Shown: positions 56,359 through 64,000 of the stretch, piece after piece
Layout: each line of letters starts with the position of its first letter
Position numbering within the stretch: position 1 is the first letter of the stretch
Source of the DNA: Burkholderiales bacterium
GTDB lineage: Bacteria; Pseudomonadota; Gammaproteobacteria; Burkholderiales; SG8-41
Assembly: GCA_036262035.1 (NCBI GenBank)
Contig: DATAJS010000029.1
Location: 124,001 to 188,000, forward strand
Direction: 5' to 3'
Length of the DNA stretch: 64,000 bases
The notes under the pieces: model-generated
What the model was told of the DNA's origin: nothing
What the model saw: the letters and a program-made list of their open reading frames with translations, nothing else
Database searches by the model: none
Made by a program: the position numbers and the translations under genes

Positions 56359-57465
56359 ATGGCGACTATCGGTATTGTCGGCGCCGGCCCCGGCGGCCTG
56401 CGCCTCTCCGCGCACCTCGGCCTCGCGGGCCATACGGTGCGTCTCAATGACATCGACGACAAACCGCTCGCGCTGGTGCGAGGCCGCGGCGGTCTCGACG
56501 TCGAGCATCTCGACGGCACGCCGTGGGGATTCGCGGCGGTCGAGAGAGCTACAACGAATCTCGCCGAAACTGTGAAAGGCGCCGAGATCGTCATCGTGGT
56601 CTCCGGCGGCAACACGCACACCAAGGTCGCTCAGGATTTAGCAAACCTCCTCGAGGACGGCCAGCTCGTGCTGCTGATCCAGGGCAACACCGGCGGCACG
56701 TTGCTCGTGCGCCGCGAGCTCGATCGCGCGGGATGCACGGCGAAGATCGTGCTGTGCGAGATGGACTGCTATCCGCACGCGATGCGCAGGCCGGAGCCGA
56801 CGCGCTTTCGGCGCACCACCGACAAGCGCTGGCTGCAGGTCGCGGCGTTTCCGGCACCCGACACGCAGCAGGCGATCGACCGGCTCAAGCCGCTCTTCCC
56901 GCAGATCGTCGCCGCGCCCGACGTCCTGCACACCGGCCTCACCAACATGAACGCGGTGCTCCACTGCGCGAACTGCATCTCGAACGCGGCGCGCATCGAA
57001 GCCGGCGGCGGGTACAAGTTCTACGGCGAAGGCGTGACGCCCGCAGTCGCAAGACTTTACGAAGCGGTCGATCAGGATCGTCTCGCCGTGGCGCGCGCGC
57101 TGGGGACACAAGTGCTCTCCCTGCAGGACTGGTTCGAGCGCGTCTACGGCGTGCGCGAGCCGACGCTCGTGGAGACGATCAAGCGCCTCTCCTACGACGA
57201 CGACGGCGCGTACGTCGCGAACCGCGCAGCGGGCACGCTCGATCACAAATACGTGACCGAGGACGTGCCGACCGGGCTGATGCCGATCGCCTCGCTCGGC
57301 CGCGCGGCGGGTGTGAAGACGCCCGCAATCGATGCGGTGATCGCGATCGCGCAGTTCCAGCTCGGCCGCAGCTTCGAGCGCGAGGAGCGCACGCTGGAGC
57401 GCCTCGGCCTCGCGGGCCTCGACGCTGCCGGCATCGTGAAGACCGCGCGCGAAGGATTCCGTTGA
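56359..57465 (+). CDS. NAD/NADP octopine/nopaline dehydrogenase family protein
   Basis: 368 residues. The N-terminal Rossmann domain starts IGIVGAGPGGLRLSAHLGLAG (about 4-24); VVSGGNTHTKVA and LIQGNTGG follow. The C-terminal helical domain contains the His/Asn segment HTGLTNMNAVLHC typical of opine-type dehydrogenases. These enzymes reductively couple an amino acid and a 2-oxoacid, or oxidise the product; substrate unknown. GGTGAAG precedes ATG 56359. The RAYT right repeat lies only about 15 nt upstream, so its native promoter may be displaced. Confidence 0.8.
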   Translation: MATIGIVGAGPGGLRLSAHLGLAGHTVRLNDIDDKPLALVRGRGGLDVEHLDGTPWGFAAVERATTNLAETVKGAEIVIVVSGGNTHTKVAQDLANLLEDGQLVLLIQGNTGGTLLVRRELDRAGCTAKIVLCEMDCYPHAMRRPEPTRFRRTTDKRWLQVAAFPAPDTQQAIDRLKPLFPQIVAAPDVLHTGLTNMNAVLHCANCISNAARIEAGGGYKFYGEGVTPAVARLYEAVDQDRLAVARALGTQVLSLQDWFERVYGVREPTLVETIKRLSYDDDGAYVANRAAGTLDHKYVTEDVPTGLMPIASLGRAAGVKTPAIDAVIAIAQFQLGRSFEREERTLERLGLAGLDAAGIVKTAREGFR

Positions 57466-57582
57466 CACGGGTTTTCTCCTGCGTGCGTTGCACACCCGCG
57501 CGCGACGTCTCCCCCTGCCTTTTTTGACCGACAGCGCTCGTCCGCCTAGACTGCGCTGTTGTGACTCATGTATGAGGCATCC

Positions 57583-57843
57583 ATGAATCAACTGACGTTG
57601 CGCGGCTTCGATCCGGCGCTCGCGCGCCGCATTCGCGAAGTGGCAAAAGCGCGTGGCCTGTCGCTCAATCAGGCGGCGGTGCTGCTGATTCGCCAGGGCG
57701 CGGGGCTGGCGCCCAGCGAAGGCGCCTCATGCGTCGGCGATTCAATGAAAGAGCTGATCGGGACCTGGTCGCCGGAAGAGGAAGAGGAGTTCCGCCGTGC
57801 TGTCCGGCCGTTCGAAGAGGTCGACCCCGATTTCTGGAAATGA
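57583..57843 (+). CDS. VapB-like antitoxin
   Basis: 86 residues from ATG 57583 (GAGG upstream; an ATG 15 nt earlier is possible). The N-terminal half LTLRGFDPALARRIREVAKARGLSLNQAAVLLI looks like a ribbon-helix-helix DNA-binding domain. The C-terminal half WSPEEEEEFRRAVRPFEEVDPDFWK is an acidic, toxin-neutralising type tail. Its stop overlaps the start of a PIN-domain gene (ATGA, 57840-57843), the standard antitoxin-toxin layout. It would repress its own promoter; no operator is obvious. Confidence 0.82.
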   Translation: MNQLTLRGFDPALARRIREVAKARGLSLNQAAVLLIRQGAGLAPSEGASCVGDSMKELIGTWSPEEEEEFRRAVRPFEEVDPDFWK

Positions 57844-58235
57844 AGGTACTGCTGGACACGAATGCCTATTCGGCCCTGAAACGCGGGAACGACGCCGTGG
57901 TCCGGCGCGTGACGCGCGCCGAAACGGTGTTTCTGTCGACGGTCGTCGCCGGCGAGCTGATGGCCGGCTTCCGGCAGGGCACTCGTCTGCGCAAGAACCT
58001 CACCGAGCTCGAGGCGTTCATCGACAACCCCCACGTCACGGTAGTGCCGGTTTCCTAGGTCACCGCGGACAGGTTCGGGCGTGTTGCTGCTGCGCTCCGC
58101 GCCAAGGGACGCCCGATCCCCACGAACGATATCTGGATCGCCGCGCATGCCCTGGAAACCGGTGCAGACCTGTTGTCGTTCGACCGTCACTTTGTCGAGG
58201 TGGACGGGTTGGTCTGGATCGATCTGTCGGCGTGA
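57840..58235 (+). pseudogene. vapC-type PIN-domain toxin with an in-frame TAG
   Basis: The full frame covers 131 codons, the usual VapC length. The first half reads KVLLDTNAYSALKRG (first Asp) and VFLSTVVAGELMAGFR; the second half, in the same frame, reads TADRFGRVAAALRAKGRPIPTNDIWIAAHALE and LLSFDRHF with the remaining acidic residues. A single TAG at 58056-58058 (codon 73) interrupts them, with no frameshift. The toxin is therefore truncated unless the codon is suppressed, while the antitoxin is intact. Confidence 0.88.
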
Positions 58236-58275
58236 GGCTCCGACGCTGATGGCAACGTTGAAGCGGGTTTCTTTT

Positions 58276-58295
58276 GCAGGCAAGGATGCCTGCGC
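58276..58295. repeat. 20-nt hairpin arm GCAGGCAAGGATGCCTGCGC
   Basis: Inverse complement matches the arm at 23126-23145 at 17 of 20 positions. It lies between the broken vapC and the Bug receptor gene. Confidence 0.55.
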
Positions 58296-58322
58296 CACAA
58301 AATTCGTGCTCGAAAGGCTCCA

Positions 58323-59279
58323 ATGAAATGTGCGTGTGCGCTGATTGCAGCGCTCGCCGTGACCTCCGTTCACGGCCAGGACTATCCGAAGCGTCCCGTC
58401 CGCCTCGTCCTCTCCTTCGGCGCCCCCGGCGGCGCGCCCGACACCATCGCGCGCACCATCGCGCCCAAGCTCAGCGAGCTGTGGGGCCAGCAGCTCGTCG
58501 TCGATCCGCGCCAGGGCGCGGGTGGCATCGTCGGCACCGAGATCGCCGCGAAGTCCGCGCCCGACGGCTACACGCTGGTGCTGGTGAGCCCGAGCCACGC
58601 GATCAACCCGGCGCTGCACTCGAAGATGCCGTACGACTCGGTGAAAGACTTCATGCCGGTCACACAGCTCGCGCAGACGCCGAACATCCTGCTCGCGAAT
58701 CCTTCGGTGCCGGCGCGCAGCGTGAAAGAGCTGATCGCGCTCGCGAAGGCGAAGCCCGGCACGCTCGCCTACGGCTCCGCGGGCGTGGGCTCGTCGCAGC
58801 ACCTCGCGGGCGAGCTCTTCAAGGAGATGGCAGGCGTCAACCTCGTCCACGTGCCGTACAAGGCCGCGAGCGCGACCAACGTCGACCTCATCGCGGGACG
58901 CATCCAGCTTGCTTTCGGCTCGGTGGCAGCGATCCCGCACGTGCGCTCGGGCAAGCTCGTGGCGCTCGGCACCGCGACCGCGCGCCGCATCCCGGCGCTG
59001 CCCGACGTGCCGACGATCGCCGAAGCCGGCGTGCCGGGCTACGAAGCGGCGGCGTGGTACGGGGTACTGGCGCCGGCGGGCACGCCGCGTGCCATCGTCT
59101 CGAAGCTGCATGAGGACTTCAAGCGCGCCGCGCAGAACCCCGAAGTCCGCCAGCAGCAGGGCGCGCTCGGCATCGAGTTGGCGCTGTCCGAGAGCCCGGC
59201 CGCTTTCGGCGCCTTCATCGACCGCGAGCGCGCGAAGTGGTCGGCGCTCGTGAAGAAGACGGGGGCCAAGGCGGAGTGA
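58323..59279 (+). CDS. Bug-family (TctC) tripartite tricarboxylate receptor
   Basis: 318 residues with a signal peptide (MKCACALIAALAVTSVHGQ). The mature start DYPKRPVRLVLSFGAPGGAPDTIAR, the GAGGIVGTEIAAKSAPDGYTL segment (about 64-84) and VPYKAASATNVDLIAGRIQLAFG are the standard Bug landmarks. These periplasmic receptors bind carboxylates or other small ligands. No tctA/tctB membrane genes are nearby, as is usual for the many orphan Bug genes of Burkholderiales. Ligand unknown. Confidence 0.92.
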   Translation: MKCACALIAALAVTSVHGQDYPKRPVRLVLSFGAPGGAPDTIARTIAPKLSELWGQQLVVDPRQGAGGIVGTEIAAKSAPDGYTLVLVSPSHAINPALHSKMPYDSVKDFMPVTQLAQTPNILLANPSVPARSVKELIALAKAKPGTLAYGSAGVGSSQHLAGELFKEMAGVNLVHVPYKAASATNVDLIAGRIQLAFGSVAAIPHVRSGKLVALGTATARRIPALPDVPTIAEAGVPGYEAAAWYGVLAPAGTPRAIVSKLHEDFKRAAQNPEVRQQQGALGIELALSESPAAFGAFIDRERAKWSALVKKTGAKAE

Positions 59280-59308
59280 CTTGAACTTGCGCCGCCAAGC
59301 TCCTATCT
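59280..59308 (+). promoter_or_regulatory. possible sigma-32 promoter for cbpA-cbpM
   Basis: CTTGAAC (59280-59286), 15-nt spacer, CCTATCT (59302-59308), one mismatch in each box from the RpoH consensus. The -10 box ends 7 nt before the cbpA ATG, so a transcript from it would be leaderless; no Shine-Dalgarno is visible there either. Confidence 0.35.
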
Positions 59309-59315
59309 ATACGCG

Positions 59316-60278
59316 ATGAAATACAAGGACTATTACGCGACGCTCGGCGTCGAGAAAACGGCCTCCGCGGACGAGATCAAGAAGTCCTACCGCAAGCTCG
59401 CGCGCAAATACCACCCGGACGTCTCCAAGGAGAAGGACGCCAAGGAGAAGTTCCAGGAGGTGTCCGAGGCCTACGAGACCCTCAAGGATCCGGAGAAGCG
59501 CGCCGCCTACGACCAGCTCGGCAGCTACAACCCCGGCCAGGATTTCCGGCCGCCTCCGGGCTGGGAGCAGCAGTTCAACCAGGGCGGCGGCGGTTTTTCG
59601 TTCGACGACGTCGATCTCGCGGACCTCTTCGCGAGCCTGCGCGGCGGCGGGCACGGCTACACCGGCGGTCGCGCGCGCCCGCGTCCCGACAGGCCGATCC
59701 CCGGCGAGGACTTCGAGATCGCCGCCGAGATCACGCTCGAGCAGGCCTTTCACGGCACGATGGTCGAGATGGCCCTGCAGATGCCCGAGTACGACGACCG
59801 CGGCCTGCTCCGCCGCGTGGCGAAGAACATCAAGGCGCGCATCCCGCCCGGCGTTTCCGACGGCGAGCGCCTGCGCCTGCGCGGCCAGGGCGGCAAGGGC
59901 ATCAACGGGGGGCGCGACGGCGACCTCTACATCAACGTCTCGCTGCGGCCGCATCCGATCTATCGGGTGAGCGGCCGCGATCTCTTCGTCGATCTGCCGC
60001 TCGCGCCGTGGGAAGCGGTGCTCGGCACCAGCGTCGAGCTGCCGACCCTCGGCGGGCCGGTACGGCTGAAGATTCGCCCGGGCACGCAGTCGGGCCAGCA
60101 GCTTCGCCTCGGCAGGAAAGGTCTTCCGAAACCGGGGAACGAAGGCGATCTCTACGCCGTCGTACAGATCGCGGTCCCGCACGACGTGACCGATGAAGAG
60201 AAAGCGGAGTACGAGAAGCTCGCCGCGACGTCGAAGTTCGATCCGCGCGCGCATCTCAAATCGGAGATGGACAAGTGA
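59316..60278 (+). CDS. cbpA: DnaJ-type co-chaperone CbpA
   Basis: Class B J-protein, 320 residues. The J domain (about 4-70) has the HPD tripeptide in RKYHPDVSK. A Gly/Phe-rich linker (GGGGFSFDDVDLADLF) follows without a Cys-rich zinc domain. Two C-terminal substrate-binding barrels end the protein (ITLEQAFHGT ... RLRLRGQGGKG; GRDLFVDLPLAPWEAVLG). CbpA stimulates DnaK and binds curved DNA. The cbpM gene overlaps its stop (GTGA), a conserved pair. Confidence 0.94.
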   Translation: MKYKDYYATLGVEKTASADEIKKSYRKLARKYHPDVSKEKDAKEKFQEVSEAYETLKDPEKRAAYDQLGSYNPGQDFRPPPGWEQQFNQGGGGFSFDDVDLADLFASLRGGGHGYTGGRARPRPDRPIPGEDFEIAAEITLEQAFHGTMVEMALQMPEYDDRGLLRRVAKNIKARIPPGVSDGERLRLRGQGGKGINGGRDGDLYINVSLRPHPIYRVSGRDLFVDLPLAPWEAVLGTSVELPTLGGPVRLKIRPGTQSGQQLRLGRKGLPKPGNEGDLYAVVQIAVPHDVTDEEKAEYEKLAATSKFDPRAHLKSEMDK

Positions 60279-60601
60279 CCGTGGAGATCACCGAAACGCT
60301 GTGGCTCGACGAGCGCGGCAGCGTGACGCTCATCGAGCTCTCTCAATGCTCGGGTCTTTCCGAATCCGAGCTGCGCGAGCTCGTCGAGATCGGCGCGTTC
60401 GAGCCGCTCGACGCGGATGCACCGCAATGGAGCTTCGGAGCGCAATGCATCGTCGCCGCGCGCACCGCGTGCCGGCTGCGCGACGATTTCGAGCTGAACA
60501 CGCCGGGGCTCGCGCTCGCGCTCTCGCTGCTGGAGCGCGTCGAAGAGCTCGAATCCGAGTTGCAGCGCATGCGCGCACGGCTGCCGCGGCCGAACCGCTG
60601 A
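60275..60601 (+). CDS. cbpM: CbpA modulator protein CbpM
   Basis: 108 residues from GTG 60275, overlapping the cbpA stop. TLIELSQCSGLSESELRELVEIGAFEPLD (about 18-46) is a MerR-like helix-turn-helix used here to bind the J domain and inhibit CbpA. A helical C-terminus (LALSLLERVEELESELQRMRARL) may form a coiled coil. The overlap ensures inhibitor and chaperone are made together. Confidence 0.88.
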   Translation: MTVEITETLWLDERGSVTLIELSQCSGLSESELRELVEIGAFEPLDADAPQWSFGAQCIVAARTACRLRDDFELNTPGLALALSLLERVEELESELQRMRARLPRPNR

Positions 60602-60672
60602 AGCCTCCTCGCGGCACAGGCATTGCTGAAGGAATCGATAGCGAACAGACGACTGATCAGAAAGGAGCATTT

Positions 60673-60921
60673 ATGGCGCTCACCACTGCGATAGAAGGGA
60701 TACAGGACAAGCTGGGGACGACCGGCGCGGCGCACAGGGCCGTGGATCGCAAGCTGGACGATGCCGTCGCGGACAGCTTTCCCGCCAGCGACCCGGTCGC
60801 GCTCTCGATGCCGCACGACCGCGAGGAGCTCAACCTGCACCGGACGATTTCTCCGTCCACGATGTGGCTGGTCGGCGGCGGACTGCTGGCGATCATCGCG
60901 CTGATCGCACTGCGCCGTTAA
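60673..60921 (+). CDS. small membrane protein of unknown function
   Basis: 82 residues with an excellent AAAGGAG ribosome site. The N-terminal part is soluble; the middle carries DDAVADSFPASDPVALSMPH, a motif found in many small proteobacterial proteins of unknown role. One membrane helix forms the C-terminus (MWLVGGGLLAIIALIAL, about 64-80). It follows cbpM by 71 nt and is followed by a REP-like hairpin and a terminator. Function unknown. Confidence 0.75.
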   Translation: MALTTAIEGIQDKLGTTGAAHRAVDRKLDDAVADSFPASDPVALSMPHDREELNLHRTISPSTMWLVGGGLLAIIALIALRR

Positions 60922-60934
60922 CTGAGTAAACCAG

Positions 60935-60965
60935 GGTCTGACCCCGATGAAGCGGGGGTCAGACC
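60935..60965. repeat. REP-like palindrome GGTCTGACCCC ... GGGGTCAGACC
   Basis: An 11-bp perfect stem with a 9-nt loop. Its core GGGGTCAG is shared with the inverted repeats of the RAYT unit 4.6 kb upstream (GGGGTCAGGTCCAC), so it may be a substrate of that transposase. Confidence 0.75.
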
Positions 60966-60978
60966 GTGCCGAAACAAG

Positions 60979-61007
60979 AGCCGGCAGGGCGTCCCCGCCG
61001 GCTTTTT
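60979..61007 (+). terminator. rho-independent terminator after the small membrane protein gene
   Basis: Stem AGCCGGC-A-GGG, loop CGT, CCC-C-GCCGGCT followed by TTTT. It lies 58 nt after the gene and 14 nt after the REP-like hairpin. The remaining gap to 61165 holds nothing else I can identify except the promoter region of the next gene. Confidence 0.85.
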
Positions 61008-61165
61008 CATTTATGCACGTTATTGATGTAACTCGCTTTTCAGCATTGCAACAAAAGCGTAGGATTCCCTCCGCACCGCCCCATACGAACGAGTAGCGCG
61101 CAGGTCCGGGCAACAGGTCAGATCGGTCCCACGGCGCTTGAGAAACCGGGCGCCATAGGAGGAAC

Positions 61166-62986
61166 ATGAAGCCGACTGATATCCAGCAGCCCGACTATTT
61201 CCACAAGGTCGTCGATTGTCAGTGGGCGTGTCCCGCCCATACTCCTGTCCCCGAATACATCCGATTGATCGCCGCAGGCCGCTACAGCGATGCCTACATG
61301 GTCAACTGGAAATCGAACGTCTTCCCCGGCATCCTCGGCCGCACCTGCGACCGTCCCTGCGAGCCCGCCTGCCGACGCGGCCGCGTCGAAGAAGCCAACG
61401 CCGAGAAACCCGAGCCCGTCGCGATCTGCCGCCTGAAGCGCGTCGCCGCCGACAACAAGTCGGACGTCCGCGACCGCATGCCCAAACCCGCGAAACAGAA
61501 GAACGGCAAGCGCATCGCGCTCGTCGGCGCGGGTCCCGCTTCGCTCACCGTCGCGCGCGATCTAGCGCCCCTTGGTTATGACGTGACGATCTTCGACGGC
61601 GACAAGCGCGCGGGCGGCATGATCCGCACGCAGATCCCTCGCTTCCGCCTGCCCGAGTCGGTGATCGACGAGGAAGTCGGCTACATCCTCGATCTCGGCG
61701 TCGATTTCAAAGCCGGACAGAACATCGACAGCCTGAAAGCGCTGCTCGCCGAAAACTACGACGCGATATTCGTCGGCAGCGGTGCGCCGCGCGGCCGCGA
61801 TCTCGACATTCCCGGACGCAAGGAAGGCGCCGCGAACATCCACATCGGCATCGACTGGCTCTCGAGCGTGTCGTTCGGCCACATCGACAAGATCGGCAAG
61901 CGTGTGATCGTCCTCGGCGGCGGCAACACCGCGATGGACTGCTGCCGCTCGTCGAAGCGCCTCGGCGGCGAAGACGTAAAAGTCATCGTGCGCTCGGGCT
62001 ACGAGGAGATGAAGGCCTCGCCGTGGGAGAAGGAAGACGCGACGCACGAAGACATCCCCATCCTCAACTACCTCGTGCCGAAAGAGTTCAAGATCCAGAA
62101 CGGCAAGCTCGTCGGCATGACATTCGAGAAAGTCAAAGCGACCTACGACGCCAAGGGCCGTCGCGATCTCGTCCCCACCGGCGAGGCCGACGTCTTCGTC
62201 GAGTGCGACGACGTGCTGGTGGCGATCGGCCAGGAGAACGCGTTCCCGTGGATCGAGCGCGACATCGGGCTCGAGTTCGACAAGTGGAACATGCCGGTGG
62301 TCGACAAGGTGACTTTCCAGTCGACGAACCCGAAAGTGTTCTTCGGCGGCGACGCGGCGTTCGGTCCCAAGAACATCATCTGGGCGGTCGCGCACGGCCA
62401 CGACGCCGCGGTGTCGATCGACAAGATGCTCACCGGCGAGGACATCACCGAGCGCCCCGACCCGACGTTCAACCTCGTGTCCCAGAAGATGGGCATCCAC
62501 GAGTGGAGCTACGACAACGCGATCTCGCCCGAGCTGCGCTACAAGGTGCCGTGGCAGGACAAGAAGGTGACGCTGCGCGACATCAAGGTCGAGGTCGAGC
62601 TCGGTTTCGACCCCAAGACCGGTTTCGCCGAAGCGCAGCGCTGTCTGAACTGCGACGTGCAGACGGTCTTCGCGCCCAAGCTCTGCATCGAATGCGACGC
62701 CTGCGTCGACATCTGCCCGACCGACTGCATCACGTTCACGCCGAACGAGGAGGAGGCGGAGCTGCGCAAGCACCTCACCGCGCCTTCGCTGCATCCGGAT
62801 CAAAGCCTCTACATCTCCGACACGCTCAAGACCGGCCGCATCATGGCCAAGGACGAAGACGTGTGCCTGCATTGCGGCATGTGCGCCGAGCGCTGCCCGA
62901 CGGGCGCGTGGGACATGCAGAAATTCCTGCTGGAAATGACGCACGCCGGTCCCGGCTGCCGCAGGCCCCAGCGCAAAGCAGCCTGA
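61166..62986 (+). CDS. GltD-like Fe-S flavoprotein (electron partner of 2-oxoacid:ferredoxin oxidoreductase)
   Basis: 606 residues. The N-terminal region has Fe-S cysteines like those of glutamate synthase small subunit (CQWACPAHTP, CDRPCEPACRRG; about 18-70). The FAD loop is GAGPASLTVARDLA near 116-129 and the NAD(P) loop GGGNTAMDCC near 251-260. The family's GGDAAFGPKNIIWAVAHGHDAA follows. The C-terminus is a 2[4Fe-4S] ferredoxin module (CIECDACVDICPTDC and CLHCGMCAERCPTG). The next gene, 25 nt on, is a 2-oxoacid:ferredoxin oxidoreductase, so this protein probably moves electrons between that enzyme and NAD(P)H. It is not a glutamate synthase subunit because no gltB is near. Confidence 0.85.
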   Translation: MKPTDIQQPDYFHKVVDCQWACPAHTPVPEYIRLIAAGRYSDAYMVNWKSNVFPGILGRTCDRPCEPACRRGRVEEANAEKPEPVAICRLKRVAADNKSDVRDRMPKPAKQKNGKRIALVGAGPASLTVARDLAPLGYDVTIFDGDKRAGGMIRTQIPRFRLPESVIDEEVGYILDLGVDFKAGQNIDSLKALLAENYDAIFVGSGAPRGRDLDIPGRKEGAANIHIGIDWLSSVSFGHIDKIGKRVIVLGGGNTAMDCCRSSKRLGGEDVKVIVRSGYEEMKASPWEKEDATHEDIPILNYLVPKEFKIQNGKLVGMTFEKVKATYDAKGRRDLVPTGEADVFVECDDVLVAIGQENAFPWIERDIGLEFDKWNMPVVDKVTFQSTNPKVFFGGDAAFGPKNIIWAVAHGHDAAVSIDKMLTGEDITERPDPTFNLVSQKMGIHEWSYDNAISPELRYKVPWQDKKVTLRDIKVEVELGFDPKTGFAEAQRCLNCDVQTVFAPKLCIECDACVDICPTDCITFTPNEEEAELRKHLTAPSLHPDQSLYISDTLKTGRIMAKDEDVCLHCGMCAERCPTGAWDMQKFLLEMTHAGPGCRRPQRKAA

Positions 62987-63011
62987 GACGACAAACGGGG
63001 GAAACGAAAGC

Positions 63012-64000
63012 ATGCAACTGCAAGCGGTCAACGATTTTGTCGTCAAGTTCGCCAACGTCAACGGCTCCGGATCGGCGTCGGCGAACGAGCTCTTCGCACG
63101 ATCGATCCTGCGCATGGGCGTGCCGGTCAGCCCGCGCAACATCTTCCCGTCGAACATCCAGGGTCTGCCGACGTGGTACGAGGTGCGCGTCAACGAGACC
63201 GGTTACCAGGGCCGCCGCGGCGGCGTCGACCTCATGGTCGCGATGAACCCGCAGACCTGGGACAACGACGTGAAGGAGATCGAGCCCGGCGGTTATCTCT
63301 TCTACGACAGCTCCAAGCCCCTGCCGAAATCGAAGTTCCGCGACGACGTCAACGTGATCGGCATGCCGCTCACCGAGATCTGCAACGCGACCTACACCGA
63401 TCCCCGGCAGCGCCAGCTCTTCAAGAACATCATCTACGTCGGCGCTCTTTCCGCCTTGCTGGAAATAGATCCCGCCGAGATCGAGAAGCTCTTCTCCGAG
63501 CAGTACAAAGGCAAGGAAGCGCTGCTGCAGTCGAACGTGAAAGCGCTGCGCCTGGGCCGCGACTACGCGCTCCAGAACCTGTCGTGCCCGATCGGCCTCA
63601 CGATCAAGCGTTCGAACAACGTCGGCAACAAGATCTTCATCGACGGCAACAGCGCCGCGGCGCTGGGCGCGGTCTACGGCGGCGCGAGCGTTTGCGCGTG
63701 GTATCCGATCACGCCCTCGTCGTCGCTCGCCGAAGCGTTCATCAAGTACTGCCAGAAGCTGCGCGTCGATCCGGCGTCCGGCCAGAACAAGTTCGGCATC
63801 ATCCAGGGCGAGGACGAGCTCGCTTCGATCGGCATCGCGATCGGCGCCGGCTGGAACGGCGCACGCTCGTTCACCGCGACCTCGGGACCCGGCATCTCGC
63901 TCATGCAGGAGTTCATCGGCCTCGCGCACTTCGCCGAGATCCCGGTGGTGCTGATCGACGTGCAGCGCGGCGGACCGTCGACCGGCATGCCGACGCGCAC
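63012..64000 (+). CDS. 2-oxoacid:ferredoxin oxidoreductase, gamma-alpha fusion (5' part)
   Basis: The first 329 codons are in the window; the gene runs off the right edge. GGGGGAAACG precedes ATG 63012. Residues 1-190 are the gamma (pyruvate/ketoisovalerate) domain (VNGSGSASANELFARS, VNETGYQGRRGGVDLM). From about 205 the alpha domain begins (GNSAAALGAVYGGASVCAWYPITPSSSLAE ... ATSGPGISLMQEFIG). This fused KorA-type subunit pairs with a separate beta subunit, expected next. Such complexes oxidise or synthesise 2-oxoacids; the exact substrate (2-oxoglutarate or other) cannot be read here. Confidence 0.88.
   Translation, partial: MQLQAVNDFVVKFANVNGSGSASANELFARSILRMGVPVSPRNIFPSNIQGLPTWYEVRVNETGYQGRRGGVDLMVAMNPQTWDNDVKEIEPGGYLFYDSSKPLPKSKFRDDVNVIGMPLTEICNATYTDPRQRQLFKNIIYVGALSALLEIDPAEIEKLFSEQYKGKEALLQSNVKALRLGRDYALQNLSCPIGLTIKRSNNVGNKIFIDGNSAAALGAVYGGASVCAWYPITPSSSLAEAFIKYCQKLRVDPASGQNKFGIIQGEDELASIGIAIGAGWNGARSFTATSGPGISLMQEFIGLAHFAEIPVVLIDVQRGGPSTGMPTR

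Overview
The window is high-G+C (about 70% by hand count in ordinary stretches), densely packed chromosomal DNA from a betaproteobacterium, probably a Burkholderiales or Nitrosomonadales relative. The evidence is gene order: bioBFHCD, rhodanese-grxC-secB-gpsA, gpmI-envC-ctpA, dacA-dat-ybeD-lipB-lipA, polA with DUF2782 and ThrB-type homoserine kinase, leuS-lptE-holA-proA, plus a lone Bug/TctC receptor. Most of it is core housekeeping DNA. I found no rRNA, tRNA or CRISPR array.

Layout. 1-1.8 kb: end of an aa3-type oxidase locus (start of ctaD, coxB with fused cytochrome c, DUF2244 protein). 1.8-6.3 kb: tightly overlapping biotin operon bioB-F-H-C-D on the minus strand. 6.4-14.5 kb: comF, a membrane SPOR-domain protein and, divergent from it, a 1859-residue Ala/Glu/Arg heptad-repeat protein with a C-terminal membrane anchor, followed by trmL. 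14.6-17.3 kb: rhodanese-grxC-secB-SH3-gpsA. 17.4-21.7 kb: gpmI-envC-ctpA, closed by a strong terminator. 21.9-26.7 kb: moeB, slmA, a HAD hydrolase, argB, an Hsp20 with a near-perfect sigma-32 promoter, and a PCuAC copper chaperone. 26.8-34.7 kb: dacA-dat-ybeD ... lipB-lipA, split by about 3.9 kb that holds a ribosomal protein THX gene and a lower-G+C two-gene module: a NYN/PIN-like nuclease and a NACHT STAND ATPase. 34.7-38.8 kb: a broken RTX/VCBS repeat protein, a TlpA-like thioredoxin and a DUF4197 protein. 38.9-48.0 kb: polA, a LOG-family enzyme, DUF2782, thrB, a membrane protein, uvrD and a FecR-SPOR protein. 48.1-55.5 kb: leuS-lptE-holA, proA and lipoyl-fused lpdA. 55.5-61 kb: a RAYT element, an opine-type dehydrogenase, a VapB-VapC pair with a nonsense-mutated toxin, a Bug receptor, cbpA-cbpM and a small membrane protein. 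61.2 kb to the end: a GltD-like Fe-S flavoprotein and the start of a 2-oxoacid:ferredoxin oxidoreductase.

The best candidate for an undescribed system is the NYN + NACHT pair (29324-32273): a predicted nuclease and a STAND switch ATPase 4 nt apart, in lower-G+C DNA that interrupts a conserved gene neighbourhood. This is the usual look of an antiphage module, but function is inferred only. The second candidate is the giant heptad protein (8447-14026). Every segment I checked keeps the 7-residue register, so it may be one very long cytoplasmic rod tethered to the inner membrane, with a SPOR-domain protein divergently encoded beside it.

The intergenic DNA is rich in repeats: four copies of a ~95-bp composite palindrome with dRS3-like ends, two copies of a MITE-like element with GGACGCAAA ends, several TTCAC-type tandem arrays that abut start codons (moeB, ybeD, lpdA, polA, the LOG gene, bioD), a RAYT with 14-bp inverted repeats, and other hairpins.
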